Assembly (NCBI GenBank): GCA_004557185.1 | Contig: SFEP01000062.1 | Location: 1 to 13,095 of the forward strand | DNA length: 13,095 nucleotides | Direction of reading: 5' to 3' | DNA from: Bacteroidales bacterium | Lineage (GTDB): Bacteria > Bacteroidota > Bacteroidia > Bacteroidales > Bacteroidaceae | Position numbers and translations under genes: made by a program | Notes under the pieces: generated by a model | Told to the model about the DNA's origin: nothing | Seen by the model: the letters and a program-made list of their open reading frames with translations, nothing else | Databases searched by the model: none | In this document: one piece after another, positions 6,216 to 13,095 of the stretch | Position numbering within the stretch: position 1 is the stretch's first letter | Layout: every line of letters begins with the position of its first letter

Positions 6216-7130
6216 ATGGAAAAAATCAAAGGTCTGATTGACGCACCTTTTACGCCGTTCGATGCTGACGGCAACGTGAACTACGAGCCCATTCCCGCCT
6301 ATGCCGCCTTGCTGGCACGCAACGGTTTGAAGGGCGTATTCATCAACGGCTCCTCGGGCGAGGGCTACATGCTCTCTGAGGAGGAGCGCATGCGGCTGGC
6401 CGAGGCTTGGGTGAAAGCCGTGCCGCACGATTTCAAGGTGATTGTGCACGTAGGCAGCACCTGTGTGCGCAGCAGTCGCCGCCTGGCCGAGCACGCCGCA
6501 GCCATCGGGGCGTGGGGCATTGGCGCCATGGCCACGCCGTTTCCCAAAATAGGGCGCATTGAGGAACTCGTGAAGTACTGCGAGGAAATTGCTGCCGGAG
6601 CACCCGCGCTCCCCTTCTACTACTACCACATTCCCGCCTTCAACGGTGCTTTCCTCTCGATGCTCGACTTCCTCAAGGCGGTCGACGGACGCATCCCCAA
6701 CTTTGCCGGCATCAAGTACACCTTCGAAAGCCTCTATGAGTACAACCGCTGCCGCCGCTACAAGAACGGTAAGTTCGACATGCTGCACGGGCAGGACGAA
6801 ACCATCCTACCCTGCCTGGCCATGGGCGGAGCGCAAGGCGGCATAGGCGGCACCACCAACTACAACGGCCGCGTGCTCACGGGCATTCTCGATGCCTGGA
6901 ACGAGGGAGAACTCGAAAAGGCCCGCGAACTGCAGAACTTTGCGCAGGACGTGATTGACGTGATATGCCACTTCCGCGGCAACATTGTGGGCGGCAAGCG
7001 CATCATGAAACTCATCGGCCTTGACCTCGGGCCCAACCGCACGCCGTTCCAAAACATGACGGACGAAGAGGAGGCGCAGATGCGCCGCGAACTCGAGGCC
7101 ATCGGCTTCTTCGAACGTTGCAACCGCTAA
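6216..7130 (+). CDS. nanA: N-acetylneuraminate lyase
   Basis: This 304-residue aldolase of the DapA/NanA family splits N-acetylneuraminate (sialic acid) into N-acetylmannosamine and pyruvate through a Schiff base, in the cytoplasm. Visible marks are the pyruvate-carboxylate loop NGSSGEG (44-50), Tyr137 in YYYHIP (135-140), and the Schiff-base Lys167 in FAGIKYTF (163-170), at nearly the same numbers as Tyr137 and Lys165 of E. coli NanA. Length is normal. The ATG at 6216 is used because it gives the standard MEKIKGLIDAPFTPFD start; the longer frame runs through the repeats. It is first of three sialic-acid genes on the plus strand. Bacteroides papers call the equivalent gene nanL. Confidence 0.93.
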   Translation: MEKIKGLIDAPFTPFDADGNVNYEPIPAYAALLARNGLKGVFINGSSGEGYMLSEEERMRLAEAWVKAVPHDFKVIVHVGSTCVRSSRRLAEHAAAIGAWGIGAMATPFPKIGRIEELVKYCEEIAAGAPALPFYYYHIPAFNGAFLSMLDFLKAVDGRIPNFAGIKYTFESLYEYNRCRRYKNGKFDMLHGQDETILPCLAMGGAQGGIGGTTNYNGRVLTGILDAWNEGELEKARELQNFAQDVIDVICHFRGNIVGGKRIMKLIGLDLGPNRTPFQNMTDEEEAQMRRELEAIGFFERCNR

Positions 7131-7141
7131 TTTCCCCAACG

Positions 7142-7191
7142 CATGCCCGACGAACGCCCCTATATAATATATAAGGAGTGCGTCGGGCATG
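7142..7191 (+). other. Large stem-loop between nanA and the symporter gene
   Basis: A perfect 11-bp inverted repeat (CATGCCCGACG at 7142-7152, CGTCGGGCATG at 7181-7191) encloses a further partly paired, AT-rich inner stem (tatat/atata around 7161-7173). It begins 12 bp after the nanA stop and ends 24 bp before the next start codon; broken T runs follow. It may be a partial terminator, a 3' stabiliser for nanA mRNA, or a processing site that sets unequal expression. The CCCGACGCAC core on its minus strand (7187 to 7178) also occurs in the hairpin after groEL (3617-3626). Confidence 0.65.
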
Positions 7192-7215
7192 TCGCTTCTT
7201 TCTTCTGACTTTTCT

Positions 7216-9924
7216 ATGAAAAACACCCTGATGTGGCTGTTCCTCGTGCTGGGCAGCCTGCACACGGTTTGGGCGCAACAAGCCGCCGTGAGCGACAATG
7301 CATGCAACACCGTAGGCTACCGTTCCCTGCCTCCCCTGCCCGCAGGTGGGGGCAAGGGTGTGTCGGCCGCCTTTGCCGGCGTAGCGCACAACCGCCTCTA
7401 TGTGGGCGGCGGCTGCAACTTTCCCGGCACGCCGGCGGCCGAGGGCGGCAGCAAGGCCTACTACCGCGACATCTACATGTTGCCACTCCACGCTAAGGGC
7501 GGGGCAAAATGGACCCTCGTGGGGCAAATGCCCGAGGCGCTGGCCTACGGCGTGGCCCTCGACGTGCCCGAGGGCATGGTGTGGTTAGGCGGCTGCCACG
7601 CGCAGGGCAGCAGTGCCGCGGCGTGGCTGCTGAAGCCCGAGGCTGATGGTCGCCTCACCCGGCAGGCACTGCCCGCACTGCCGCAGCCGCTCGACAACCT
7701 CTGCGGAGCCTATGGCGCAGGCTACCTCTACGTGGCCGGCGGACAGTGCAACGGCCAACCCTCGCTGGCCGCCTATCGCATGCCTTGGCCGGGCGGCACG
7801 GCGTGGGAGCGTCTGCCCGACATGCCCGGCCGTGCCCGTCTGCAACCCGCCGCCGCGGTGCAGGCTTGCGGCTCAGGGCTCTGCTTCTACGTGATGGGCG
7901 GCTTTGCCCCCGCTGCCGACGGTCTGCCACCCTTCGTGCACACCGACGGCCTCCGCTACGACGCCGCCTCCCGCACCTGGCACGCCACCGCCCCCATGCT
8001 GCCCCACGGCCAGCACGAGGTGCGCACGCTGGTGGGAGCCGCGGGCCTGCCCTCGGGCTGTGCCCACATCGTCTTTGCAGGCGGCGTCAACCGTGCCATC
8101 TTCGCCGCGGCCCTGCAGCGCCCGCTGCGCATCGACTCGCTCCGCGCCCTGCCCCCAAGTGCCGGAGCGGGCAGTAGGCTCTCCACGCTCGAACGTGAGC
8201 AGGCCGACTACCTGCGCCACCCCGCGGCGTGGTATGCCTTTCATGACGAACTGCTCATCTACCACACCATCACCGACACGTGGGTCACCGAGAGCCGTTC
8301 ACCACTGCTGGCGCGGGCCGGCGGTGCATGGGTGCGCCACGGCGACGAGTGGATTCTGGCGGGCGGCGAACTGAAGCCCGGCGTGCGCTCCACCGACGTC
8401 ACCGCCGTGCGCATGGACGTCAGGCCACAGTTTGGCTGGGGCAACTGGCTGGTGCTCGTGGGCTACCTCATTGGCATGGTGTGCCTGGGCTACTACTTCA
8501 TGCGTCGTGAAACCGGGGCCGACGACTTCTTCAAGGGCGGCGGACGCATTCCCTGGTGGGCCGCAGGCATCAGCATCTACGCCACCATGCTCAGCGCCAT
8601 CACCTACATGGCCTACCCTGCCAAGGCTTACGCCACCGACTGGACCTACTACCCCATGCTCGTCACCATACTCCTCGTGTCGTTCCCCGTCATACGTTAC
8701 TACCTGCCCTTCTTCCGCCGCTTGCACGTCACAAGTGCCTACGAGTACCTCGAGCACCGCTTCAATGCCGCCACGCGCCTCATGGCCTCGGCCCTCTTCA
8801 TCGTGTTCATGGTAGCACGCATGGCACTGGTGCTCTACCTCCCCTCGCTGGCGCTCACCGCCGTCACGGGCATCGACCTCTACATCTGCATCGTGCTCAT
8901 GGCCATCGTCACCATTGTCTACTGCACCATGGGCGGTGTCGAGGCCGTGGTGTGGGGCGACGTCGTGCAGGGCTTCATCCTGGTGGGCGGCGCCCTCTTT
9001 GCCGTGGCCTACCTCGTGTGGGGCACCGAGGGCGGCCCCGCCGCTTTCTGGCAACTGGGCTGCGAGGCGGGCAAGTTCCGCCTGTTCCACTGGAGTCTCG
9101 ACTACCGCTCAGCCACCTTCTGGGTCATCATCGTGGGCGGCCTGGCCAACAACCTCATTTCCTACACCTCCGACCAAACGGTCATTCAGCGCTACCTCAC
9201 CACCAAGGACGAGCGCAGCGCGCGCCGCTCCATCCTGATGAACGGCCTCATGAGCGTGATGGTGAGCATCGCCTTCTTTGCCATCGGCGCGGGGCTCTAC
9301 ACCTTCTTCAAGACGCACCCCGAGCAGCTCGACTACACCATGGCCAAGGCCGACACCATTTTCCCCTTCTTCATGATGAGCCAGTTGCCGCAGGGCCTAG
9401 CGGGCCTCCTCATTGCCGCCATCTTCGCCGCCACCATGAGCACCATTTCGAGCAACATCAACTCTGTGGCCACCGCCTTCAGCGTCGACTTCTACAAGCG
9501 GGCACGTCCGCAGGCCTCGGGCTCCGAACTGCTGCGTGTGGCCCGCCGCACCTGTGTGGTGGCCGGTGCGCTGGGCATGGGGCTGGCCCTGCTCATGGCC
9601 ACGTGGGAGATTCTCTCGCTGCTCGACTTCTTCCAGGAGGTGCTCGGCCTGCTCTCCAGCGGTTTGGGCGGCCTGTTCCTCATGGGCATCTTCTTCCCCC
9701 GCATCGGCGGCCGTTCGGCGCTCACGGGCTTCGTGGCCGGCGTGGCAGCGGTGTTTGCCGTGCGCTACCTCACCCCCACCAGTTTCCTCCTCTACGGCGC
9801 CATCGGCATGGGCGTGTCGGTGCTCACAGGCTGGCTCTGCTCCTTCCTGGTGCGTGAGGAGAAACACGTGCAGGGCCTCACCTGGCAGCACCTCGCACCC
9901 GCCGACGCCGACACCGAGGCTTAA
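7216..9924 (+). CDS. Sialic-acid mutarotase (kelch) fused to sodium:solute symporter
   Basis: This 902-residue fusion has a signal peptide (MKNTLMWLFLVLGSLHTVWA, 1-20), which selects the ATG at 7216 over one at 7189. Residues about 35-400 form a kelch beta-propeller of the cyclically permuted YjhT/NanM mutarotase family: LPPLPAGGGKGVSAAFAG (38-55), LYVGGGCNFPGTPAAEGGSKAYYRDIY (61-87), LYVAGGQCNG, FYVMGGF and VFAGGVN. Such enzymes speed conversion between alpha and beta sialic acid. Residues about 407-885 are a complete SSS-family transporter with many membrane spans, including FFKGGGRIPWWAAGISIYATMLSA and the core FAATMSTISSNINSVATAF (737-755), whose Ser/Thr residues fall in the sodium-site region. 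SSS proteins such as vSGLT have a periplasmic N-terminus, so the propeller would sit at the periplasmic mouth of the transporter. The lyase and epimerase on either side point to sialic acid as substrate. Similar fusions probably exist in other Bacteroidetes. Confidence 0.88.
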   Translation: MKNTLMWLFLVLGSLHTVWAQQAAVSDNACNTVGYRSLPPLPAGGGKGVSAAFAGVAHNRLYVGGGCNFPGTPAAEGGSKAYYRDIYMLPLHAKGGAKWTLVGQMPEALAYGVALDVPEGMVWLGGCHAQGSSAAAWLLKPEADGRLTRQALPALPQPLDNLCGAYGAGYLYVAGGQCNGQPSLAAYRMPWPGGTAWERLPDMPGRARLQPAAAVQACGSGLCFYVMGGFAPAADGLPPFVHTDGLRYDAASRTWHATAPMLPHGQHEVRTLVGAAGLPSGCAHIVFAGGVNRAIFAAALQRPLRIDSLRALPPSAGAGSRLSTLEREQADYLRHPAAWYAFHDELLIYHTITDTWVTESRSPLLARAGGAWVRHGDEWILAGGELKPGVRSTDVTAVRMDVRPQFGWGNWLVLVGYLIGMVCLGYYFMRRETGADDFFKGGGRIPWWAAGISIYATMLSAITYMAYPAKAYATDWTYYPMLVTILLVSFPVIRYYLPFFRRLHVTSAYEYLEHRFNAATRLMASALFIVFMVARMALVLYLPSLALTAVTGIDLYICIVLMAIVTIVYCTMGGVEAVVWGDVVQGFILVGGALFAVAYLVWGTEGGPAAFWQLGCEAGKFRLFHWSLDYRSATFWVIIVGGLANNLISYTSDQTVIQRYLTTKDERSARRSILMNGLMSVMVSIAFFAIGAGLYTFFKTHPEQLDYTMAKADTIFPFFMMSQLPQGLAGLLIAAIFAATMSTISSNINSVATAFSVDFYKRARPQASGSELLRVARRTCVVAGALGMGLALLMATWEILSLLDFFQEVLGLLSSGLGGLFLMGIFFPRIGGRSALTGFVAGVAAVFAVRYLTPTSFLLYGAIGMGVSVLTGWLCSFLVREEKHVQGLTWQHLAPADADTEA

Positions 9925-9984
9925 GCGCCGCCGGCTCAGGGGTGTGCTCTCTTTCTGAAAAATATTTCAAATTCCATACTGACT

Positions 9985-11157
9985 ATGATTGATTTCAAAC
10001 AACTCGCCGCGCAGTATCGCTCCGAACTGCTCGACAAAGTGATACCCTTCTGGCTCGACAAGTCGCAGGACAAGGAGTTCGGCGGCTACTTCACCTGCCT
10101 CAACCGCGACGGCAGCGTCTTCGACACCGACAAGTTCGTGTGGCTGCAAGGCCGCGAGGTGTGGATGTTCGCCACACTCTACAACAAGGTGGAGAAACGC
10201 CCCGAATGGCTCGAATGCGCCATACAGGGTGCCGAGTTCCTCAAGCAGCACGGCCACGACGGGAAGCTTAACTGGTACTTTGCGCTCGACCGCGAGGGAC
10301 ATCCCCTCGTCGAGCCTTACAACATCTTCTCCTACACCTTTGCCGTCATCGCCTTCGGCCAGCTCAGCATCGCCACAGGCAACCAGGAGTATGCCGACAT
10401 CGCCAAGCGCACCTTCGACATCGTGCTCTCGAAGGTGAGCAACCCCAAGGGCAAATGGAACAAGGCAGCGCCCGGGGCACGCGCTCTCAAGAGTTTCGCC
10501 CTGCCCATGATTCTCTGCAACGTGGCGCTTGAAATCGAACCGCTGCTCGACGCCAGCTTCCTGCAGCGCACCATCGACACTTGCGTGCACGAGGTGATGG
10601 ACGTGTTCTACCGTCCCGAGCTCGGCCTCATCGTGGAGCACCTCGGCACCGACGGCGAGTTGGTCGACTGCTTCGACGGCCGCCTGCTCAACCCCGGCCA
10701 CGCCATCGAGGCCATGTGGTTCATCATGGACCTCGGCAAGCGTTTGGGCCGCAAGGACCTCATCGAAAAAGCCGTGCAGATTGCCCTGCGCGAGGCCGAA
10801 TACGGATGGGACAAACAGTACGGAGGCATCTTCTACTTCATGGACCGCCTGGGCCAACCCTGCCAGCAGTTGGAGTGGGACCAGAAACTGTGGTGGGTGC
10901 ACATCGAAACCCTCATCACCATGCTCAAGGGCTATGCGCTCACGGGCAACGAGGAGTGCCTCGTGTGGTTCGAAAGGGTGCACCACTACGTGTGGACGCA
11001 CTTCACCGACCCCGACTTTCCCGAGTGGTACGGCTACTTGAACCGCCGCGGTGAGGTGCTGCTGCCGCTCAAGGGCGGCAAGTGGAAGGGATGCTTCCAC
11101 GTGCCCCGCGGACTCTTCCAGTGCTGGCAGTTGCTCGACGAACTGGCCAACCGATAG
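9985..11157 (+). CDS. nanE: N-acylglucosamine 2-epimerase (AGE family)
   Basis: This complete 390-residue enzyme of the AGE/renin-binding-protein family converts ManNAc to GlcNAc, the step after the lyase. This (alpha/alpha)6-barrel type is unrelated to the NanE of E. coli that acts on the 6-phosphate; the nanE symbol follows Bacteroides usage. Visible family residues are Arg57 in WLQGREVW, His239 and Glu242 in NPGHAIEAMWF (236-246), His306 in WWVHIET and His372 in WKGCFHVPRGLF (367-378), the histidines used in catalysis. Length matches the family (about 390-400). It follows the symporter fusion by 60 bp on the same strand and is the last gene before a strong terminator. Action on free ManNAc fits the absence of a visible kinase gene. 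Confidence 0.92.
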   Translation: MIDFKQLAAQYRSELLDKVIPFWLDKSQDKEFGGYFTCLNRDGSVFDTDKFVWLQGREVWMFATLYNKVEKRPEWLECAIQGAEFLKQHGHDGKLNWYFALDREGHPLVEPYNIFSYTFAVIAFGQLSIATGNQEYADIAKRTFDIVLSKVSNPKGKWNKAAPGARALKSFALPMILCNVALEIEPLLDASFLQRTIDTCVHEVMDVFYRPELGLIVEHLGTDGELVDCFDGRLLNPGHAIEAMWFIMDLGKRLGRKDLIEKAVQIALREAEYGWDKQYGGIFYFMDRLGQPCQQLEWDQKLWWVHIETLITMLKGYALTGNEECLVWFERVHHYVWTHFTDPDFPEWYGYLNRRGEVLLPLKGGKWKGCFHVPRGLFQCWQLLDELANR

Positions 11158-11164
11158 GCTGCAA

Positions 11165-11207
11165 GGCATAGCCCACACACACGCACGGCCTGAAAGGCCC
11201 CTATGCC
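11165..11207 (+). other. Compound stem-loop after nanE
   Basis: Just past the nanE stop codon a 7-bp inverted repeat (ggcatag 11165-11171, ctatgcc 11201-11207) encloses a smaller GGCC-TGAAA-GGCC hairpin (11187-11199). No T run follows. It may protect the 3' end of the operon mRNA together with the terminator 24 bp on. Confidence 0.4.
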
Positions 11208-11230
11208 CACATGCTCAGCAGACCACATAA

Positions 11231-11273
11231 ACCCTGTGGAGGCACGGTGACAATCGCGCCTCCGCAGGGTTTT
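11231..11273 (+). terminator. Intrinsic terminator of the sialic-acid operon
   Basis: A 13-bp stem (ACCCTGTGGAGGC at 11231-11243 with GCCTCCGCAGGGT at 11258-11270, one G-T wobble) with a 14-base loop runs into TTTTC. It lies 74 bp after the nanE stop on the same strand. Confidence 0.75.
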
Positions 11274-11295
11274 CGGGAGGGGTAAAATAAAGTAC

Positions 11296-11654
11296 ATGAC
11301 CAAGCCCGAATGCCGATAGCAACGAAGCAGATAGGCCATATAAAGGCGACAAAGTGCAGATTAAGCAAGATGAAGACAAACTGAAAAGTACAACTGTTCC
11401 AAGAACGTAAAGTACGTACCGCATGGGACGAACAAGAAGAGGAATGGTACTTTTCCATTGTAGATGTGTGCGCAGTGCTGACCGACAGCCCCAATCCAAG
11501 AAACTATTGGAAGGTCTTGAAACACAGACTACCGAAAGAAGGCAATCAAACGGTTACAAATTGTAACCAGTTGAATTTGCGAGCACGGCTGTTTGGAGCA
11601 CGCCGCCCATCTTTTCAGTCGTGGCCCGACTGCTGTGCCGGCTATTTTTGTTAA
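11296..11654 (+). pseudogene. Decayed BRO-N domain protein fragment
   Basis: The frame holding 11385-11654 encodes QLFQERKVRTAWDEQEEEWY, then FSIVDVCAVLTDSPNPRNYW and KVLKHRLPKEGNQTVTNC, recognisable as the N-terminal BRO domain of antirepressor-like proteins common in Bacteroides and Prevotella. Its natural beginning lies in another frame (11309-11389, ending KVQIKQDEDKLKS), so a frameshift of +1 or -2 bases occurs at about 11390; the ATG at 11296 is in a third frame. After CNQL (about 11575) the usual continuation is lost and unrelated sequence runs to a stop at 11652-11654. The gene is therefore frameshifted at the front and truncated at the back. It is probably a relic of mobile DNA between the operon terminator and the serine hydrolase. 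BRO-N is a DNA-binding domain; no activity is expected here. Confidence 0.75.
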
Positions 11655-11659
11655 TTTTG
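11652..11659 (+). promoter_or_regulatory. Candidate -7 element for the serine hydrolase gene
   Basis: TAATTTTG is a full match to TAnnTTTG, 77 bp before the start codon at 11737. No TTTG is found at the -33 distance. Transcription would begin near 11666, so the hairpin at 11673-11697 would sit at the very 5' end of the leader. Confidence 0.35.
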
Positions 11660-11672
11660 AGGCCGTTTCAAG

Positions 11673-11697
11673 GCGCTGCCACAGCACACGGCAGCGC
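11673..11697 (+). other. Stem-loop upstream of the serine hydrolase gene
   Basis: A perfect 8-bp stem (gcgctgcc 11673-11680, ggcagcgc 11690-11697) with a 9-base loop is followed by only three T residues. It may be a weak terminator for upstream read-through or a 5' leader hairpin protecting the downstream mRNA. Confidence 0.45.
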
Positions 11698-11736
11698 TTT
11701 CACCCTCTGTAGCACGCACTTATTTTTACCACATTC

Positions 11737-13062
11737 ATGGCTGAAACTCCCGTCAAAAAGCAACGCAGGCTGCGCCCCTGGGTAAAATACGCCGGCGCCC
11801 TGCTGCTCATCTACCTCATCTATTTGCTCGTGTCGCGCTGCTGGCCGCATGCCGAGGCCACGCCCGAGCCACCACAGCCCGCACAGCAGGTGGTGCAGCT
11901 CAACGACACGCTCACCAACGCTATGTCACAGAGCACCGCACTCGAGCCCATGGAGCGCGAAATTGAGAAGCACCTGAGCCGATGGGAGATAAAAGGCGCA
12001 CAGCTGGCCGTCACACGGCACGACTCGCTGCTCTTCTGCAAAGGCTTCGGGTGGGCCGACGAGGAGCGAGGCGAGGCCATGACGCCGGGGCACATCATGC
12101 GCATTGCATCGGTGTCGAAACTCCTGACTGCCGTCGGCGTGATGAAACTGCAGGAGATGGGACGCCTGAAACTCAGCGACAAGGTGTTCGGCCCCGACGG
12201 CATACTGAGCGACCAGCAGTTTACCGACGCTATCCGCGACAAACGCTATTTCCAGATTACCGTGGAGCACCTGCTGCGCCACCAGGGCGGCTTCACCAAC
12301 CGCATGGGCGACCCCATGTTCAGCACCCGCTACATCATGATGCGCGAACACCTCACCACGCCACCCACCAACGAGCAGTTGCTGCGCATCTTCCTGAAAT
12401 ACGGACTGGCCTTCACGCCGGGCACGTCGCAGCGCTACTCTAACTTCGGCTACATGATACTCTCGCTCATCATACAGCGCTGCGCGGGCATGCCCTACGA
12501 GCAATTCATGCGGCAGCAGGTGTTGGCACCAGCCGGCTGCCACGACTTCCACATAGCAGGCAACTACTACGAGGACCGACGCCCCAACGAGGTGCGCTAC
12601 TACATGCACGACACCGCCGAGCCCATCGACGAGTTCAACAACAGCGGACGCAAGGTGGTGAAGTGCTACGGCGAAAACGACATTCCGCGTCTGCAGGGGG
12701 CGGGCGCCTGGTGCGCCAGTGCGGCCGAACTGAGCCGCTTCATTGCCGCCATCGACGGTATGCCTGGCATTCCCGACATTCTCTCGGCCACCAGCATCGA
12801 GGCCATGACGCGCGAAATGCCCAACCACGCCTTCTCGCTCGGATGGAACTTCACACCGAGCCGCCAGCCATGGAACCGCACGGGCACGCTCTCCGGCACA
12901 AGCGCCCTCGTGCTCGTCTACCCCGACGGCGAATGCTGGATTATACTCACCAACACCAGCACCTGGAAGGGGCAGGGCTTCGCCAAGGACAACACAGCCT
13001 TCTTCAACCGCCTGCGCAACCGCTACAGCCACCTCTTCCCCGCCCGCAACCTCTTTCCCTGA
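11737..13062 (+). CDS. Membrane-anchored serine hydrolase (beta-lactamase/PBP4* family)
   Basis: This complete 441-residue protein has a basic N-terminus and one membrane span (about 18-35, AGALLLIYLIYLLVSRCW), so the catalytic domain should face the periplasm. Residues about 75-430 are a class-C beta-lactamase-like serine hydrolase. The nucleophile motif SxxK is Ser125-Val-Ser-Lys128 in IASVSKLLTAVG, the YxN motif is Tyr234-Ser-Asn236 in RYSNFGYMI, and LLRHQGGF (179-186) replaces the common LLTHTSG. The third motif, usually KTG or HxG, appears as Arg381-Thr-Gly383. The family covers D-amino-acid peptidases, esterases and transpeptidase-like enzymes; true beta-lactamase activity is not implied. 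It is separated from the sialic-acid operon by a terminator and a pseudogene, so no shared role is indicated. Confidence 0.85.
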   Translation: MAETPVKKQRRLRPWVKYAGALLLIYLIYLLVSRCWPHAEATPEPPQPAQQVVQLNDTLTNAMSQSTALEPMEREIEKHLSRWEIKGAQLAVTRHDSLLFCKGFGWADEERGEAMTPGHIMRIASVSKLLTAVGVMKLQEMGRLKLSDKVFGPDGILSDQQFTDAIRDKRYFQITVEHLLRHQGGFTNRMGDPMFSTRYIMMREHLTTPPTNEQLLRIFLKYGLAFTPGTSQRYSNFGYMILSLIIQRCAGMPYEQFMRQQVLAPAGCHDFHIAGNYYEDRRPNEVRYYMHDTAEPIDEFNNSGRKVVKCYGENDIPRLQGAGAWCASAAELSRFIAAIDGMPGIPDILSATSIEAMTREMPNHAFSLGWNFTPSRQPWNRTGTLSGTSALVLVYPDGECWIILTNTSTWKGQGFAKDNTAFFNRLRNRYSHLFPARNLFP

Positions 13063-13095
13063 GTGCCTAAGTGGCCACGGCGCAGGGCACAGGCT

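Noticed and set aside
8556..9857. A 433-codon plus-strand frame inside the symporter gene
   Set aside because: It is a +1-frame shadow rich in His, Arg and Pro; the SSS transporter frame is unambiguous.
9967..11178. A 403-codon open frame on the minus strand opposite nanE
   Set aside because: It mirrors the epimerase gene exactly, has no recognisable domain and is explained by the strong GC bias at third codon positions.
11926..13032. A 368-codon open frame on the minus strand opposite the serine hydrolase
   Set aside because: It is a codon-bias shadow with no domain, while the plus strand carries clear catalytic motifs.

Overview
The window looks like a chromosomal segment from a Bacteroidales bacterium, probably Prevotellaceae-like; genus and species cannot be settled by eye. 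The clues are a BspA-type leucine-rich-repeat surface protein, Bacteroidetes-type promoters (TTTG-N20-TAnnTTTG, best seen near the left edge), little Shine-Dalgarno signal before the starts, a sialic-acid gene set of the Bacteroidetes type (lyase, permuted mutarotase fused to a sodium symporter, AGE-type 2-epimerase), and a BRO-N fragment of a kind common in Prevotella and Bacteroides.

Layout, left to right. At 1-490 there is a canonical promoter firing leftward out of the window and a BspA-like reading frame that stops in mid-repeat. At about 754-905 on the minus strand lies a compact structured sequence ending in a clean intrinsic terminator, which I read as a small non-coding RNA (possibly the Bacteroidales-1/6S type). 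At 1203-3378 two membrane acyltransferase-3 genes lie 13 bp apart on the minus strand. At 3679-5617 is the groES-groEL chaperonin operon, also on the minus strand. At 5618-6215 a 598-bp divergent intergenic region holds an inverted repeat, a sigma-54-like site and two unrelated tandem repeats with 21-bp and 22-bp units. At 6216-11157 on the plus strand is a three-gene sialic-acid operon. It is followed by a strong terminator, a frameshifted BRO-N pseudogene, and a membrane-anchored serine hydrolase of the beta-lactamase/PBP4* fold (11737-13062).

The plus-strand operon reads as a pathway. The symporter fusion should bring N-acetylneuraminate (Neu5Ac) across the inner membrane, with its periplasmic beta-propeller interconverting sialic-acid anomers at the mouth of the transporter. 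The lyase splits Neu5Ac into ManNAc and pyruvate, and the AGE-family epimerase converts ManNAc to GlcNAc for the amino-sugar pathway. No sialidase, kinase, deacetylase or deaminase is visible here.

The most unusual items are the candidate non-coding RNA, the mutarotase-symporter fusion, the paired minisatellites between groES and nanA, and a near-identical 16-bp element just before both chaperonin start codons. I see no clearly new multi-gene system. No database search or folding program was used.
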